From assembly GCF_001653515.1 (NCBI RefSeq), contig NZ_LYOY01000040.1, positions 868,001-932,000 of the forward strand: a stretch of DNA of 64,000 nt, read 5' to 3'. The notes under the pieces were generated by a model. It had not been told where the DNA came from and ran no database searches. It saw nothing but the letters and a program-made list of their open reading frames with translations. The DNA is from Streptomyces sp. ERV7 (lineage in GTDB: Bacteria; Actinomycetota; Actinomycetes; Streptomycetales; Streptomycetaceae). A program made the position numbers and the translations under genes. This document shows, one piece after another, positions 17,632 through 26,190 of the stretch; the first letter of the stretch is position 1; every line of letters begins with the position of its first letter.

Positions 17632-18969
17632 TCAGCCGAGCGCCGACGCGTCCTCCAGCGTCGCGCTGACGTCCGTGAACCCGCGCTGCGCCGCCGTGAG
17701 CCGCCCGTCCTTCACCACCTGGAACGTCACCTCGCGGTTGACGATCCGGGGGAAGTCCGGCGCCGCCAGCATGTCCTCGAACTTCCACCGCAGCGCCGGG
17801 GTGAGCCCGCCCGTCTCCACGCTGACGCCCTTGTTGAGCGCGCGGACGAGGTCGTGCGCGGCCACGTCGTTCTGGTCGAGCGACTCGACGACCTTCTTCA
17901 GGACGGTGTAGGCGATCCAGGTCGTCTGGACGCCCGCGTCCGCCGCGTCGATGGTGTCGTCCCGGAACGCCTGCTCCCGGATGACCTGCTTCATCGGCTC
18001 CCAGCGCTGATCGCCCGCCTCCGGGTACCAGCCGGTGACGTACGCGCCCTCGAACGGGCCGTCCGCACCGCCGGTGCGGTTGACCAGCGGCTGCCCGACC
18101 GAACCGAGCACCGAGGCGATCTGCACCTTCTGGCCGTCGCTCTCGACGCGCCGGAACGAGTCGAAGAACGTCTCGGTACGGTCGCCCAGGACCGCGGTGA
18201 CGCACCCCTTGCGGGCCCGTTCCGCGGCCGCCTTCTTGCCGATCCTGCCGGGCAGTTCGGGGTCCGCCCCGGCCCGTACGAGCGCCTCCTGGGCCTGCGG
18301 GGTGTAGTCGCCGGCGTCCTCGGCGGTGCGGATGTCGGCGGAGGGCTTGCGGTGGCCGGTGGTCAGGCCGGAGTTGAGCAGCAGGGGCAGGATGTCGCCG
18401 GAGACGGTGTCCGGCCGTACCAGTGCGACCTTCTCGCACCACACCGCGAGCTGCTTGCCGGTGCCGGCCATCAAGGTGGCCTGGCCGCCGTTGACGGGGT
18501 AGGAGAGCGCCCTGGTGAACTCCTCGTCGGAGACGCCGTATCCGCCTATGTACGGGATCCCGGCGGCCTCCAGGGGGGCCATGAACGCGCGGCCGTGCTG
18601 GCTGTAGGAGCCGACGACGGCGACCGCGTTCTCCTTGACCGCGCGGCGGGCGCACTCGGCGGCCCCGGTGGCGGTGTTGTGCTCGTTGCAGGTGAGGACC
18701 TGGAGCTTGTGCCCGTCGATGCCGCCGTGCGCGTTGACCCAGCGCGCGTACGCCTGGGCCATGGACGGCATTCCGGGCATATTGGTCGCGCGCGTGCTGT
18801 CGGGTGCCCAGGTCATGACCGTGACGGGCTCCCTGGATCCCCCCGTGGTCCCAGGGAGCACGCCACAGCCGGTCACCAGCGAGGCTCCGACCGCCGTACA
18901 CGCGGCGACCAGCGCGGTCGCCGCGGAGTGGAAGGGGCGGGAGGAGGAGGAGCTGCGCCATCCGGTCAT
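17632..18969 (-). CDS. ABC-type substrate-binding lipoprotein (branched-chain amino acid type)
   Basis: A 445-residue periplasmic-binding-protein type 1 lipoprotein. The signal peptide ends in a lipobox (LVTGCG), followed by a ligand-binding core with MAQAYARWVNAHGGIDGHKL, CARRAVKENAVAVVGSYSQ and TTWIAYTVLKKVVESL. ATG at 18969 with AGGGAC upstream. No permease or ATPase genes adjoin it, so it may be an orphan sensor or may serve a distant transporter. Ligand unknown. Confidence 0.85.
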   Translation of the reverse strand: MTGWRSSSSSRPFHSAATALVAACTAVGASLVTGCGVLPGTTGGSREPVTVMTWAPDSTRATNMPGMPSMAQAYARWVNAHGGIDGHKLQVLTCNEHNTATGAAECARRAVKENAVAVVGSYSQHGRAFMAPLEAAGIPYIGGYGVSDEEFTRALSYPVNGGQATLMAGTGKQLAVWCEKVALVRPDTVSGDILPLLLNSGLTTGHRKPSADIRTAEDAGDYTPQAQEALVRAGADPELPGRIGKKAAAERARKGCVTAVLGDRTETFFDSFRRVESDGQKVQIASVLGSVGQPLVNRTGGADGPFEGAYVTGWYPEAGDQRWEPMKQVIREQAFRDDTIDAADAGVQTTWIAYTVLKKVVESLDQNDVAAHDLVRALNKGVSVETGGLTPALRWKFEDMLAAPDFPRIVNREVTFQVVKDGRLTAAQRGFTDVSATLEDASALG

Positions 18970-19091
18970 GTCCCTGCACAATTCCGCCTCATGGGTAACG
19001 GCAGAGTGAGCACTTCCCAACACTGGGTGACGTGCGGGTGAATTACGGGGGCGCCTGGGGCCGGGGAGAACATGAACGTACGATCGACCGC

Positions 19092-19589
19092 GTGCAGCAA
19101 GGTTCAGCCAGCTCTTCCCGTCGCGGCCGTCGCTCCCCCACCATGGGCGGCATGCCGTTGAATGACATGCCGTGGTGGCGCTGGCGCGCGAACGTGCGAT
19201 CCGCGCTGCACATGCTCTCCGACGACGCCTTCCAGCAGGAGGTGTGGCTGGCCGGGCAGGAGGGGTACGGGGACATCACCGACGCCGTCTACCGGCTGGT
19301 GGAGGACACCTGGCTGGACAACTGGTCGGCCGAGAAGTACGTGGGCACGGTCTTCCGGGACTCCGGCGAGGCCGCCCTCGTGGACGTGGCGGTGCTGCGG
19401 GTGCTGCGGATCATGCACCAGGTCGGCGCGGACGCCCCGGTGTCGGCGTTCCTGGCCCACCACGGGTGGCCGGAGGCGGTACGGGCGGCGCGCGAGGCGC
19501 ACGTACGGCTGGCGTCGAACGACGCGGACGCCCCGGACGCGCGGCCGCGCTCCCTTGAGGTCCTGCGCATCCTGACGCGCTCGGCGTAG
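19092..19589 (+). CDS. Conserved Streptomyces hypothetical protein
   Basis: About 165 residues, without signal or membrane segment. The core MPLNDMPWWRWRANVRSALH, WLAGQEGYGDITDAVYRLVE and NWSAEKYVGTVFRDSGEAAL looks like a conserved actinobacterial family seen next to purU-type loci, but I cannot assign a function. The start is uncertain: GTG 19092, ATG 19143 and ATG 19152 are all possible and none has a strong ribosome site. It ends 59 bases before purU on the same strand. Confidence 0.65.
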   Translation: MQQGSASSSRRGRRSPTMGGMPLNDMPWWRWRANVRSALHMLSDDAFQQEVWLAGQEGYGDITDAVYRLVEDTWLDNWSAEKYVGTVFRDSGEAALVDVAVLRVLRIMHQVGADAPVSAFLAHHGWPEAVRAAREAHVRLASNDADAPDARPRSLEVLRILTRSA

Positions 19590-19648
19590 CCGGGTCCGCA
19601 TCCTGAGCCGTGCCCGGGGGGCCGGGCGGGTTGTGGCATCCTGCCTGG

Positions 19649-20500
19649 ATGACTGACCAGTACGTCCTCACGCTCTCCTGCCCGGACAAACAGGGCATCG
19701 TGCACGCCGTGTCGAGCTGCCTCTTCATCACCGGCTGCAATATCGAGGACAGTCAGCAGTTCGGAGACCGCGACACCGGTCTCTTCTTCATGCGGGTCCA
19801 CTTCTCGGCCGAGGCCCCGGTGACCGTCGACAAGCTGCGCGCCGGCTTCGCGGCCGTCGGCGACTCCTTCCAGATGGACTGGCAGATCCACCGCGCGGAG
19901 GAGCGCATGCGGATCGTGCTGATGGTGTCGAAGTTCGGCCACTGCCTCAACGACCTGCTCTTCCGCTCGAAGATCGGCGCGCTGCCGGTCGAGATCGCGG
20001 CGGTGGTCTCCAACCACACGGACTTCGCCGAGCTGGTGGCCTCGTACGGCATCCCCTTCCGCCACATTCCGGTGACGAAGGAGACGAAGGCGGCGGCGGA
20101 GGCGGAGCTGCTGGCGCTGGTACGGGACGAAGGCGTCGAGCTCGTCGTGCTCGCCCGCTATATGCAGGTCCTCTCCGACGACCTCTGCAAGCAGCTCAGC
20201 GGCCGGATCATCAACATCCACCACTCCTTCCTGCCGAGCTTCAAGGGCGCGAAGCCGTACCACCAGGCGCACGCGCGGGGTGTGAAGCTGATCGGTGCGA
20301 CGGCGCACTACGTCACGGCGGACCTGGACGAGGGCCCGATCATCGAGCAGGAGGTCGAACGGGTGGGCCACGAGGTCACCCCCGACCAGCTGGTGGCGGT
20401 GGGCCGCGACGTGGAGTGCCAGGCGCTGGCGCGGGCGGTGAAGTGGCATGCGGAGCGGCGCATCCTGCTGAACGGCCGCCGCACGGTGGTCTTCGCGTAA
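19649..20500 (+). CDS. purU: Formyltetrahydrofolate deformylase
   Basis: Hydrolyses 10-formyl-THF to formate and THF, balancing one-carbon units. 283 residues, the typical size. An N-terminal ACT domain (YVLTLSCPDKQGIVHAVSSC) precedes a formyltransferase-fold catalytic domain with MVSKFGHCLNDLLFR, SNHTDFAELV, ARYMQVLSDDLC, INIHHSFLPSFKGAKPYHQA and GATAHYVTADLDEGPIIEQ (catalytic Asn/His/Asp region). ATG at 19649 is chosen by homology. An array of intergenic repeats follows. Confidence 0.95.
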   Translation: MTDQYVLTLSCPDKQGIVHAVSSCLFITGCNIEDSQQFGDRDTGLFFMRVHFSAEAPVTVDKLRAGFAAVGDSFQMDWQIHRAEERMRIVLMVSKFGHCLNDLLFRSKIGALPVEIAAVVSNHTDFAELVASYGIPFRHIPVTKETKAAAEAELLALVRDEGVELVVLARYMQVLSDDLCKQLSGRIINIHHSFLPSFKGAKPYHQAHARGVKLIGATAHYVTADLDEGPIIEQEVERVGHEVTPDQLVAVGRDVECQALARAVKWHAERRILLNGRRTVVFA

Positions 20501-20554
20501 CCCCATCTGGGGGCACGCCCCCAGTCCCCCGCGCCCCCTGCGGCTCCGGTGGGG

Positions 20555-20745
20555 GCTTGTCGCGCAGTTCCCCGCGCCCCTGGGTCCGTGGTCGCCTGCG
20601 GGCCGGTGCTGAGTTGCTCGCGCAGTTCCCCGCGCCCCTGGGTCCGTGGTCGCCTGCGGGCCGTGCGTGGCTGGGCGCGCAGTTCCCCGCGCCCCTGGGT
20701 CGGTGGTCATCTGCGGGCCGGTGGGGGCTGGGCGCGCAGTCGGGA
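20555..20745. repeat. Tandem intergenic repeats, CGCAGTTCCCCGCGCCCCT type
   Basis: Four units of 56-58 bases follow the purU stop. Each has CGCGCAGTTCCCCGCGCCCC (around 20561, 20619, 20677; the fourth near 20732 is partial), then GGGTCCGTGGTCGCCTGCGGGCC-like sequence. The same family recurs at 59,640-59,910 and 62,500-62,600. Such elements are common between Streptomyces genes. Confidence 0.85.
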
Positions 20746-20750
20746 CGGGG

Positions 20751-22982
20751 TCAGTCGGCGTCGCTGCCCTCCACGTCGAGGTGGGGGAGGAGGCGGTCGA
20801 GCCACGCCGGGGTCCACCAGGCGTGCCGGTCGAGGAGGGTCATGACGGCGGGCACCAGGAGCAGTCGGACGACCGTGGCGTCGACGAGCACGCTCACCGC
20901 CAGGCCCAGGGCGAGCATCTTGATCACGATGTTCTCGCTGAGGAGGAAGGCCGCGAAGACGCTGGCCATGATCAGTGCCGCGCAGGTGATGACGCGGGCG
21001 GTGATCTCCAGGGCGTGCGCGACGCTGTCCCCGGGGTGGCCGGTGCGCAGCCACCACTCGTGGACGCGGGAGAGCAGGAAGATCTCGTAGTCCATGCTCA
21101 GGCCGAAGACGATGGCGAACATCATCATCGGCACATAGCTCTCGATGGGCACGGTGCCCGAGACGCCGAGCGCCGGGCCGCCCCAGCCCCACTGGAAGAC
21201 GGCGACCACGACCCCGTACGAGGCGGCGATGGACACCAGGTTGAGCAGCGCGGCCTTGACGGCGACCAGCAGTCCGCGGAACACGATGAGGATGATGAGG
21301 AAGGCCAGGGCCACGACCGCGCCGATGATCAGCGGGAGGCGGCTGGAGATGACGTCGACGAAGTCGACCTGGGTGGCGGTCGTCCCGGTCACATAGCCGT
21401 GCGCGGCGGTGCCCGAGACGGCCTTCGGGAGGACGTCGTCCTTCAGGTGGTTCACGAGGTCGGTGGTCGCCGCGGACTGCGGCGCGGCCTGGGGGATCAG
21501 GGTGGCGGCCAGCACGTCCCCGTCCGAGGTCGGCTTGAGCGGCGAGACCGAGGCGGTGTCCGCCAGCCCCGTCAGCGCCTTCGACACCGACTGGGCGAGC
21601 GCCGAGCGGTCGGCTTGCGGCACCTGGCTCTGGTCGATCACCAGGGTGAGCGGCCCGTTCGAGCCGGGCCCGAACGACCGCGCCATGAGGTCGTAGGCGC
21701 GCCGGTCGGTGAAGCTGGTGGGGTCCGCGCCGTCGCCGATGTGCCCGAGCCGCATGGAGAACACGGGGATGGCGAGGATGCCGATGACGACGACGCCGCC
21801 GATCAGGAACCACCAGGGCCGCCGCTCCACGCGCTGCGCGTAGCCCCGCCACCCATGGGCGGGAGCATCGCTCCCGGCGTCCTCGGCAGGGGCTTCGGCC
21901 ACCGGCGTACGGACGCGCAGCGCGTCGATCCGCCGCCCGACGAGCCCCAGCAGGGCGGGTACGAGGGTGAGTGCGCCCAGTACCGCGGAGACGACCGTGA
22001 TCATGGCCGCGACGCCGAGCTTGCCGATGAAGCCGATGCCGGAGAACCACAGGCCGGCCAGCGCGACGATGACGGTGCAGCCGGAGACGAGGACCGCGCG
22101 CCCGCTGGTGGCGACCGCCCGCCCGGCGCTCTCCGCCGGGTCCATCCCGTCCATGATCTGCTGGCGGTGCCGGGTGAGCAGGAACAGGGCGTAGTCGATC
22201 CCGACACCGAGCCCGATCATCGTGGCCAGCGTCGGCGACACGGTGGAGAGCGTGAACGCCGCCGCGAGCAGCCCCAGCGCCCCCAGCCCGACGACCACCC
22301 CGACCAGCGCGGTGACCAGCGGCATCACGGCGGCGAGGACGCTGCCGAACGCGACGAGCAGCACCACGATCGCCACCCCGAACCCGACGACCTCACTGAT
22401 CAGGTCGTTGGGCTCCGGCCGCGCGAGCTCCCCGAGCGGCCCGCCGTACTCGACGTCCACCCCGGCCTGCCGCAGCGGAGCGACGGCGTCGTCGACCTCG
22501 TCGAGATAGTCGCCCCCCAGAGTGGCGGGCAGGATGTCGAAGCGCACGGTGATGTACCCGGTGGCCCCGTCCCCGGACAACGGCCCGGTGTCGGGCTGCC
22601 CCGCGGGCGTGGGCGGAGCGGCCAGCGGATTCTGTACGGACACGACGTGCGGCAGCTTCCCCAGATTGCCGACGACCTCACCGAGCTGGTCGCTGACGCC
22701 GCTCAGCGGCCCTTTCCCGTCATGCAGAACGATCTGGGTCCCGTATCCGCCCGCGGCCGGATCGTGCGCCTTGAAGACGGCGAAGCCCTCCTGCGACTGG
22801 GTGGAGGGCAGCGAGAAGTTGTCGGTGTACGTCCCCCCGAACGCGCGGTTCAACCCCTGCACCGCGCCGAGTGCGACGAGCCACAGACAGATGACCACGA
22901 CGGAATGCCGAGCACACCACTGCCCGACCCGCCTCAGCCGCCCCAAGGGGGCGGGGGGCGGGGAGGAATCTGGTGCGGACAT
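20751..22982 (-). CDS. MMPL/RND-family membrane transporter
   Basis: A 743-residue MMPL protein, an exporter of lipids or antibiotics in actinobacteria. Twelve predicted membrane helices are arranged as two repeats: after helix 1 (HSVVVICLWLVALGAV) comes a large outer domain, then the SSD-like block with GLGVGIDYALFLLTRHRQQI. The second half repeats this with FGLSMDYEIFLLSRVHEWW. Both GxxxDY proton-relay motifs are intact. I use the ATG at 22982 because GGAG precedes it. Substrate and regulator are not evident. Confidence 0.9.
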   Translation of the reverse strand: MSAPDSSPPPAPLGRLRRVGQWCARHSVVVICLWLVALGAVQGLNRAFGGTYTDNFSLPSTQSQEGFAVFKAHDPAAGGYGTQIVLHDGKGPLSGVSDQLGEVVGNLGKLPHVVSVQNPLAAPPTPAGQPDTGPLSGDGATGYITVRFDILPATLGGDYLDEVDDAVAPLRQAGVDVEYGGPLGELARPEPNDLISEVVGFGVAIVVLLVAFGSVLAAVMPLVTALVGVVVGLGALGLLAAAFTLSTVSPTLATMIGLGVGIDYALFLLTRHRQQIMDGMDPAESAGRAVATSGRAVLVSGCTVIVALAGLWFSGIGFIGKLGVAAMITVVSAVLGALTLVPALLGLVGRRIDALRVRTPVAEAPAEDAGSDAPAHGWRGYAQRVERRPWWFLIGGVVVIGILAIPVFSMRLGHIGDGADPTSFTDRRAYDLMARSFGPGSNGPLTLVIDQSQVPQADRSALAQSVSKALTGLADTASVSPLKPTSDGDVLAATLIPQAAPQSAATTDLVNHLKDDVLPKAVSGTAAHGYVTGTTATQVDFVDVISSRLPLIIGAVVALAFLIILIVFRGLLVAVKAALLNLVSIAASYGVVVAVFQWGWGGPALGVSGTVPIESYVPMMMFAIVFGLSMDYEIFLLSRVHEWWLRTGHPGDSVAHALEITARVITCAALIMASVFAAFLLSENIVIKMLALGLAVSVLVDATVVRLLLVPAVMTLLDRHAWWTPAWLDRLLPHLDVEGSDAD

Positions 22983-23489
22983 GGGCCACTCCACGACAGC
23001 CGACGACGCATGGGGCTCGTACACCTCCATCACAAGCGAAGCGGGAGGGAACGGCACGCCGGGTTAGGGCATTTGTGGAAGCGCTACGGCATCATCCGGT
23101 CGCGACGGAAATGGTCCTGGGAATCGCATGCGGAAAAGACGTCCTTGGTGAAGCGGACGACGGGGCTCTTCGGATCACCGTGACCGGTTCCCTTTGAGCG
23201 CGTCAGTCGAGATATCGACTTCAGGAACTCCGCAAGCCGCCCCGAAAAAGAGGACCGAGCATGTCAGGGCGGTCCGCCTGCCCGGTTTTCGTGACCGCTG
23301 ATTCCTGAAGGGCCGCCAACGGCGTCCGCACGGCGTACGGCGTACCCGTGGATGTCTCTGGTCTGTTCGCGCGCCGCGTGTCACCCTGCCGCCCGTCCGT
23401 TGAAGGGCCCTGTCCTTTGCAGCGTCCCCGGCCACTTGCGGGCATCCGAACCGGGTCACACCGTCGTCCCGACAGACAAGGAGATGGCC
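22983..23489. other. Intergenic region without a recognisable gene
   Basis: About 500 bases between the divergent MMPL gene and the alanine-rich gene. No frame here has coding character I trust. The stretch 23,140-23,300 is less GC-rich than its surroundings and probably holds the promoters. No clear operator or terminator seen. Confidence 0.5.
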
Positions 23490-24014
23490 ATGAGCGACCG
23501 CAACGGCAGCCGGCAGTCAGGGATTTCTCGGCAACAGGGCACAGTGGTCGATGACGCGGCAACGCCCCCGTCCGAGTGGGCCGTTCGGCGGCCCCACCTC
23601 GCGCGGGGCCGCAGTGCCACCGACCGGGCCGCGGCCGCCTGCCTGTACGCCGGCATCGCGCTGAGCCGGGCCGAGCTCGTGCCCAGGGAGGGCGCCGCGA
23701 GGGCCGCCAACGGCGTCCGCCTGTCCCGTCAGGCTCTCGCCGAGCTCGCCAAGAACGCTCCTGATCCCGCGGCCGACGCCCGCGGCGCGAGGAACGCCGC
23801 GGCCGCGGCGGCTGTCGCAGCCCAGGAGGCCCGGTCCCACGGTGGGGCGAGCGAGCTCTCCGAGGCCGCCTATCGTTCCGCGATCAAGGCCTCTCAGGCC
23901 GCCGGCGCCGCCGCGGGCAGTGCGGGGCTGGGGCGCGATGAAACGCTGAACGCGGAGGCGGACGCGGCCGAGGCCGCCGCCGTCGCCACGGCTCTGGAAG
24001 CGGGCTGGATGTAG
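23490..24014 (+). CDS. Alanine-rich hypothetical protein
   Basis: A 174-residue Ala-rich, probably helical, cytoplasmic protein (for example ARNAAAAAAVAAQEARSHG). ATG at 23490 has AAGGAG 6 bases upstream, a clear start signal; an ATG 6 bases earlier is too close to it. There is no signal peptide or known domain. Codon use is normal for the host. A 7-bp tandem repeat begins just after its stop. Confidence 0.55.
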   Translation: MSDRNGSRQSGISRQQGTVVDDAATPPSEWAVRRPHLARGRSATDRAAAACLYAGIALSRAELVPREGAARAANGVRLSRQALAELAKNAPDPAADARGARNAAAAAAVAAQEARSHGGASELSEAAYRSAIKASQAAGAAAGSAGLGRDETLNAEADAAEAAAVATALEAGWM

Positions 24015-24029
24015 GCACCGGCTCCCTGT

Positions 24030-24136
24030 CCGGGCACCGGGCACCGGGCACCGAGCACCGGGCACCGAGCACCGGGCACCGGGCACCGGGCACCGGGCAC
24101 CGGGTACCGGGTACCGGGCGCCGGGCACCGGGCGCC
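24030..24136. repeat. Heptanucleotide tandem repeat (CCGGGCA)n
   Basis: Fifteen consecutive 7-base units of CCGGGCA with scattered variants (CCGAGCA, CCGGGTA, CCGGGCG). It lies 15 bases after the stop of the alanine-rich gene. It is a simple-sequence tract likely to vary in copy number between strains. Confidence 0.9.
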
Positions 24137-24239
24137 GACGGAACCGGCCCGGTGCCCGGACGGCGGTCGCAGGCCAGGGCCCGCGACGGCGGCGTGGCGA
24201 TCAGCCCATGGCGATCAGCGCACGTCGCAGCCCCCGCCC

Positions 24240-24692
24240 CTACCGCAGAAACAGACCGAACGCGTCGTCCAGCGACCAGCTCTGCCAGCACACGGCGAAC
24301 AGCCCGACAACGGCGATCAGGGCCATCATCAGGTTCTGCCCCTGCTCCGCCCAGTCGTGGATCATCAGCACGAAGTAGATCAAGCTGAGTACCAGGCCGC
24401 CGACGAGGGCGATCGGGGTCAGAAGGCCGACGGTCAGGCCGAGGCCGAGGGCCAGCTCCGCGTAGGCGACGACGTACGCCATCAGCTTCGGGCGCGGCTT
24501 CACCACCAGGTCGAAGCCGCGGCGTACGAAGGGCCAGCGGTGCTTCTCGGCTATGCCCGCGGCCCAGCGGATGCCACCGCCCGCGAACCACTGCTTCTTG
24601 TCCTTGTGGCGCCAGCTCTCCAGCCACCACAGGCCCAGGCCGATGCGGAGCACCGCGAACCACTCGGGGCCGCTGAGCCAGGTCGTCTGCAT
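24240..24692 (-). CDS. DoxX-family membrane protein
   Basis: A 150-residue four-helix membrane protein of the DoxX/DoxD family: WFAVLRIGLGLWWLESWRHK at the N-terminus, then AYVVAYAELALGLGLTVGLL and LVLSLIYFVLMIHDW. The exact role of the family is unclear; members are linked to redox stress or quinone chemistry. A perfect 13-bp inverted repeat ends 16 bases from its ATG, and a 15-base motif there is repeated in front of the divergent amidohydrolase, so the two are probably co-regulated. Confidence 0.82.
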   Translation of the reverse strand: MQTTWLSGPEWFAVLRIGLGLWWLESWRHKDKKQWFAGGGIRWAAGIAEKHRWPFVRRGFDLVVKPRPKLMAYVVAYAELALGLGLTVGLLTPIALVGGLVLSLIYFVLMIHDWAEQGQNLMMALIAVVGLFAVCWQSWSLDDAFGLFLR

Positions 24693-24707
24693 CCTGTTCC
24701 CCTCATC

Positions 24708-24740
24708 CGCGCTGAACTGATGGATCGTCAGTTCAGCGCG
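24708..24740. promoter_or_regulatory. Operator-like 13-bp inverted repeat upstream of doxX gene
   Basis: CGCGCTGAACTGA (24708-24720) and TCAGTTCAGCGCG (24728-24740) are perfect complements with a 7-base spacer. Inside lies CTGATGGATCGTCAG (24717-24731), which recurs with one change at 24815-24829. Confidence 0.6.
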
Positions 24741-24814
24741 CCTTCGCCCGCCCCGCAAGAGGTACGGCTCCCGATTCGTCCTTGCCGTCGAGGGGGTGAC
24801 CCCATACCCTGAAT

Positions 24815-24829
24815 CTGATGGGTCGTCAG
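24815..24829. promoter_or_regulatory. Second copy of shared operator motif
   Basis: CTGATGGGTCGTCAG matches the 15-mer at 24717 at 14 of 15 positions and is itself nearly palindromic (CTGAT/GTCAG arms). It lies 40 bases before the amidohydrolase start. The form resembles a TetR-family operator. Confidence 0.55.
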
Positions 24830-24868
24830 ATCTAGCCGGTGCGCCGGCGGGCAGTCTGGGGGTACAGG

Positions 24869-26107
24869 GTGGTCAGCGACCTGAGCGGTACCAGGGAGAT
24901 TCCCCGGGTCATCAGCGTGGACGATCACGTGATCGAGCCTGCTCATCTCTTCGAGACCTGGCTCCCGGCGAAGCATCGCGACAAGGGACCGAAGCCCTTC
25001 ACCGCCGGTATCGGCGATCTGCGGTACATCGGCGGGAAGTACCGGTTCACCACCGATCCGGCCGGACAGATCACCGACTGGTGGGAGTACGAGGGGCTGC
25101 TCTTCCCGTACAAGCGGATCATCGCCGCCGTCGGGTTCTCCCGCGACGAGATGACGCTCGACGGCATCACCCGGGAGCAGATGCGGCAGGGCTGCTGGGA
25201 CCCGAAGGCGCGGCTCGCGGACATGGACCTCAACCACGTGGAGGCCAGCCTCTGCTTCCCGACCTTCCCCCGGTTCTGCGGCCAGACCTTCGCCGAGGCC
25301 AAGGACAAGGAGGTCGGGCTCGCGTGTGTGCGGGCGTACAACGACTGGATGGTGGAGGAGTGGTGCGGGGACAGCGGCGGTCGGCTGATCCCGCTGTGTC
25401 TGATCCCGCTGTGGGACGTCGGTCTCGCCGTTGCCGAGATCAGGCGCAACGCCGCCCGGGGCGTCCGCGCGGTGACCTTCAGCGAGATCCCGACGTATCT
25501 GGGCCTGCCGTCGATCCACTCCGGCTACTGGGACCCGTTCTTCGCGGTGTGCGAGGAGACGGGGACGGTGGTCAACATGCACATCGGCTCGTCCTCGCAG
25601 ATGCCGGCGGCGTCGCCGGACGCGCCGCCCGCCGTCCAGGCCTCGCTGAGCTTCAACAACGCCATGGCCTCGATGATGGACTTCCTCTTCAGCGGTGTCC
25701 TGGTGAAGTTCCCGCAGCTCAAACTCGCGTACAGCGAGGGCCAGATGGGATGGATCCCGTACGCCCTGGAGCGCGCCGACGACGTGTGGGAGGAGCACCG
25801 CGCCTGGGGCGGGGTCCGCGACCTGATCCCCGAGCCGCCGTCCACGTACTACTACCGGCAGATGTTCTGCTGCTTCTTCCGCGACCGGCACGGCATCGAG
25901 TCGATCGAGACCGTCGGGGTCGACAACGCGACCTTCGAGACGGACTATCCGCACGTCGACTCGACCTGGCCGCACACCAAACAGGTCGCCGCCGACCATG
26001 TGGGCGGGCTCCCGGAGGACGTGGCGTACAAGCTGCTGCGCGGGAACGCGATCCGTATGCTCGGGCTGCCGCTCGACCAGGACCGGGCGGTCATCTCCTC
26101 CGCCTGA
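24869..26107 (+). CDS. Amidohydrolase family protein
   Basis: A 412-residue TIM-barrel metal-dependent hydrolase or decarboxylase of the amidohydrolase_2 group. Metal-binding start VISVDDHVIEP; then ADMDLNHVEASLCFP, SIHSGYWDPFFAVCEETGT, VNMHIGSSS (metal His) and ETDYPHVDSTWPHT (catalytic Asp region). GTG at 24869 has a GGGGG run about 8 bases upstream. Related proteins act on cyclic or aromatic carboxylates; the substrate here is unknown. It is divergent from the DoxX gene with a shared operator motif. Confidence 0.82.
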   Translation: MVSDLSGTREIPRVISVDDHVIEPAHLFETWLPAKHRDKGPKPFTAGIGDLRYIGGKYRFTTDPAGQITDWWEYEGLLFPYKRIIAAVGFSRDEMTLDGITREQMRQGCWDPKARLADMDLNHVEASLCFPTFPRFCGQTFAEAKDKEVGLACVRAYNDWMVEEWCGDSGGRLIPLCLIPLWDVGLAVAEIRRNAARGVRAVTFSEIPTYLGLPSIHSGYWDPFFAVCEETGTVVNMHIGSSSQMPAASPDAPPAVQASLSFNNAMASMMDFLFSGVLVKFPQLKLAYSEGQMGWIPYALERADDVWEEHRAWGGVRDLIPEPPSTYYYRQMFCCFFRDRHGIESIETVGVDNATFETDYPHVDSTWPHTKQVAADHVGGLPEDVAYKLLRGNAIRMLGLPLDQDRAVISSA

Positions 26108-26190
26108 CGCCGGGCGCCGAACGGGGCGCTCGCCGTACGACGGGGCCACAACGCTACGGTTCGTGTGGCACCCCCCGGAGAGGCGATCGG

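Noticed and set aside
16613..18979. 788-codon minus-strand frame over the membrane protein and binding protein genes
   Set aside because: Out-of-frame reading of the real genes; no start signal.
19289..20710. Minus-strand frame opposite purU
   Set aside because: Shadow of purU; its N-terminal part only translates the intergenic repeat array.
20555..20745. CRISPR array
   Set aside because: Units of 56-58 bases are similar along their whole length, so there are no unique spacers, and no cas genes are present.
20646..23183. Long plus-strand frame across the MMPL gene
   Set aside because: Antisense shadow of the MMPL transporter; composition is His/Asp/Arg-rich with no recognisable domain.
24030..24136. 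CRISPR or protein-coding repeat
   Set aside because: Seven-base units without spacers, located after a stop codon.
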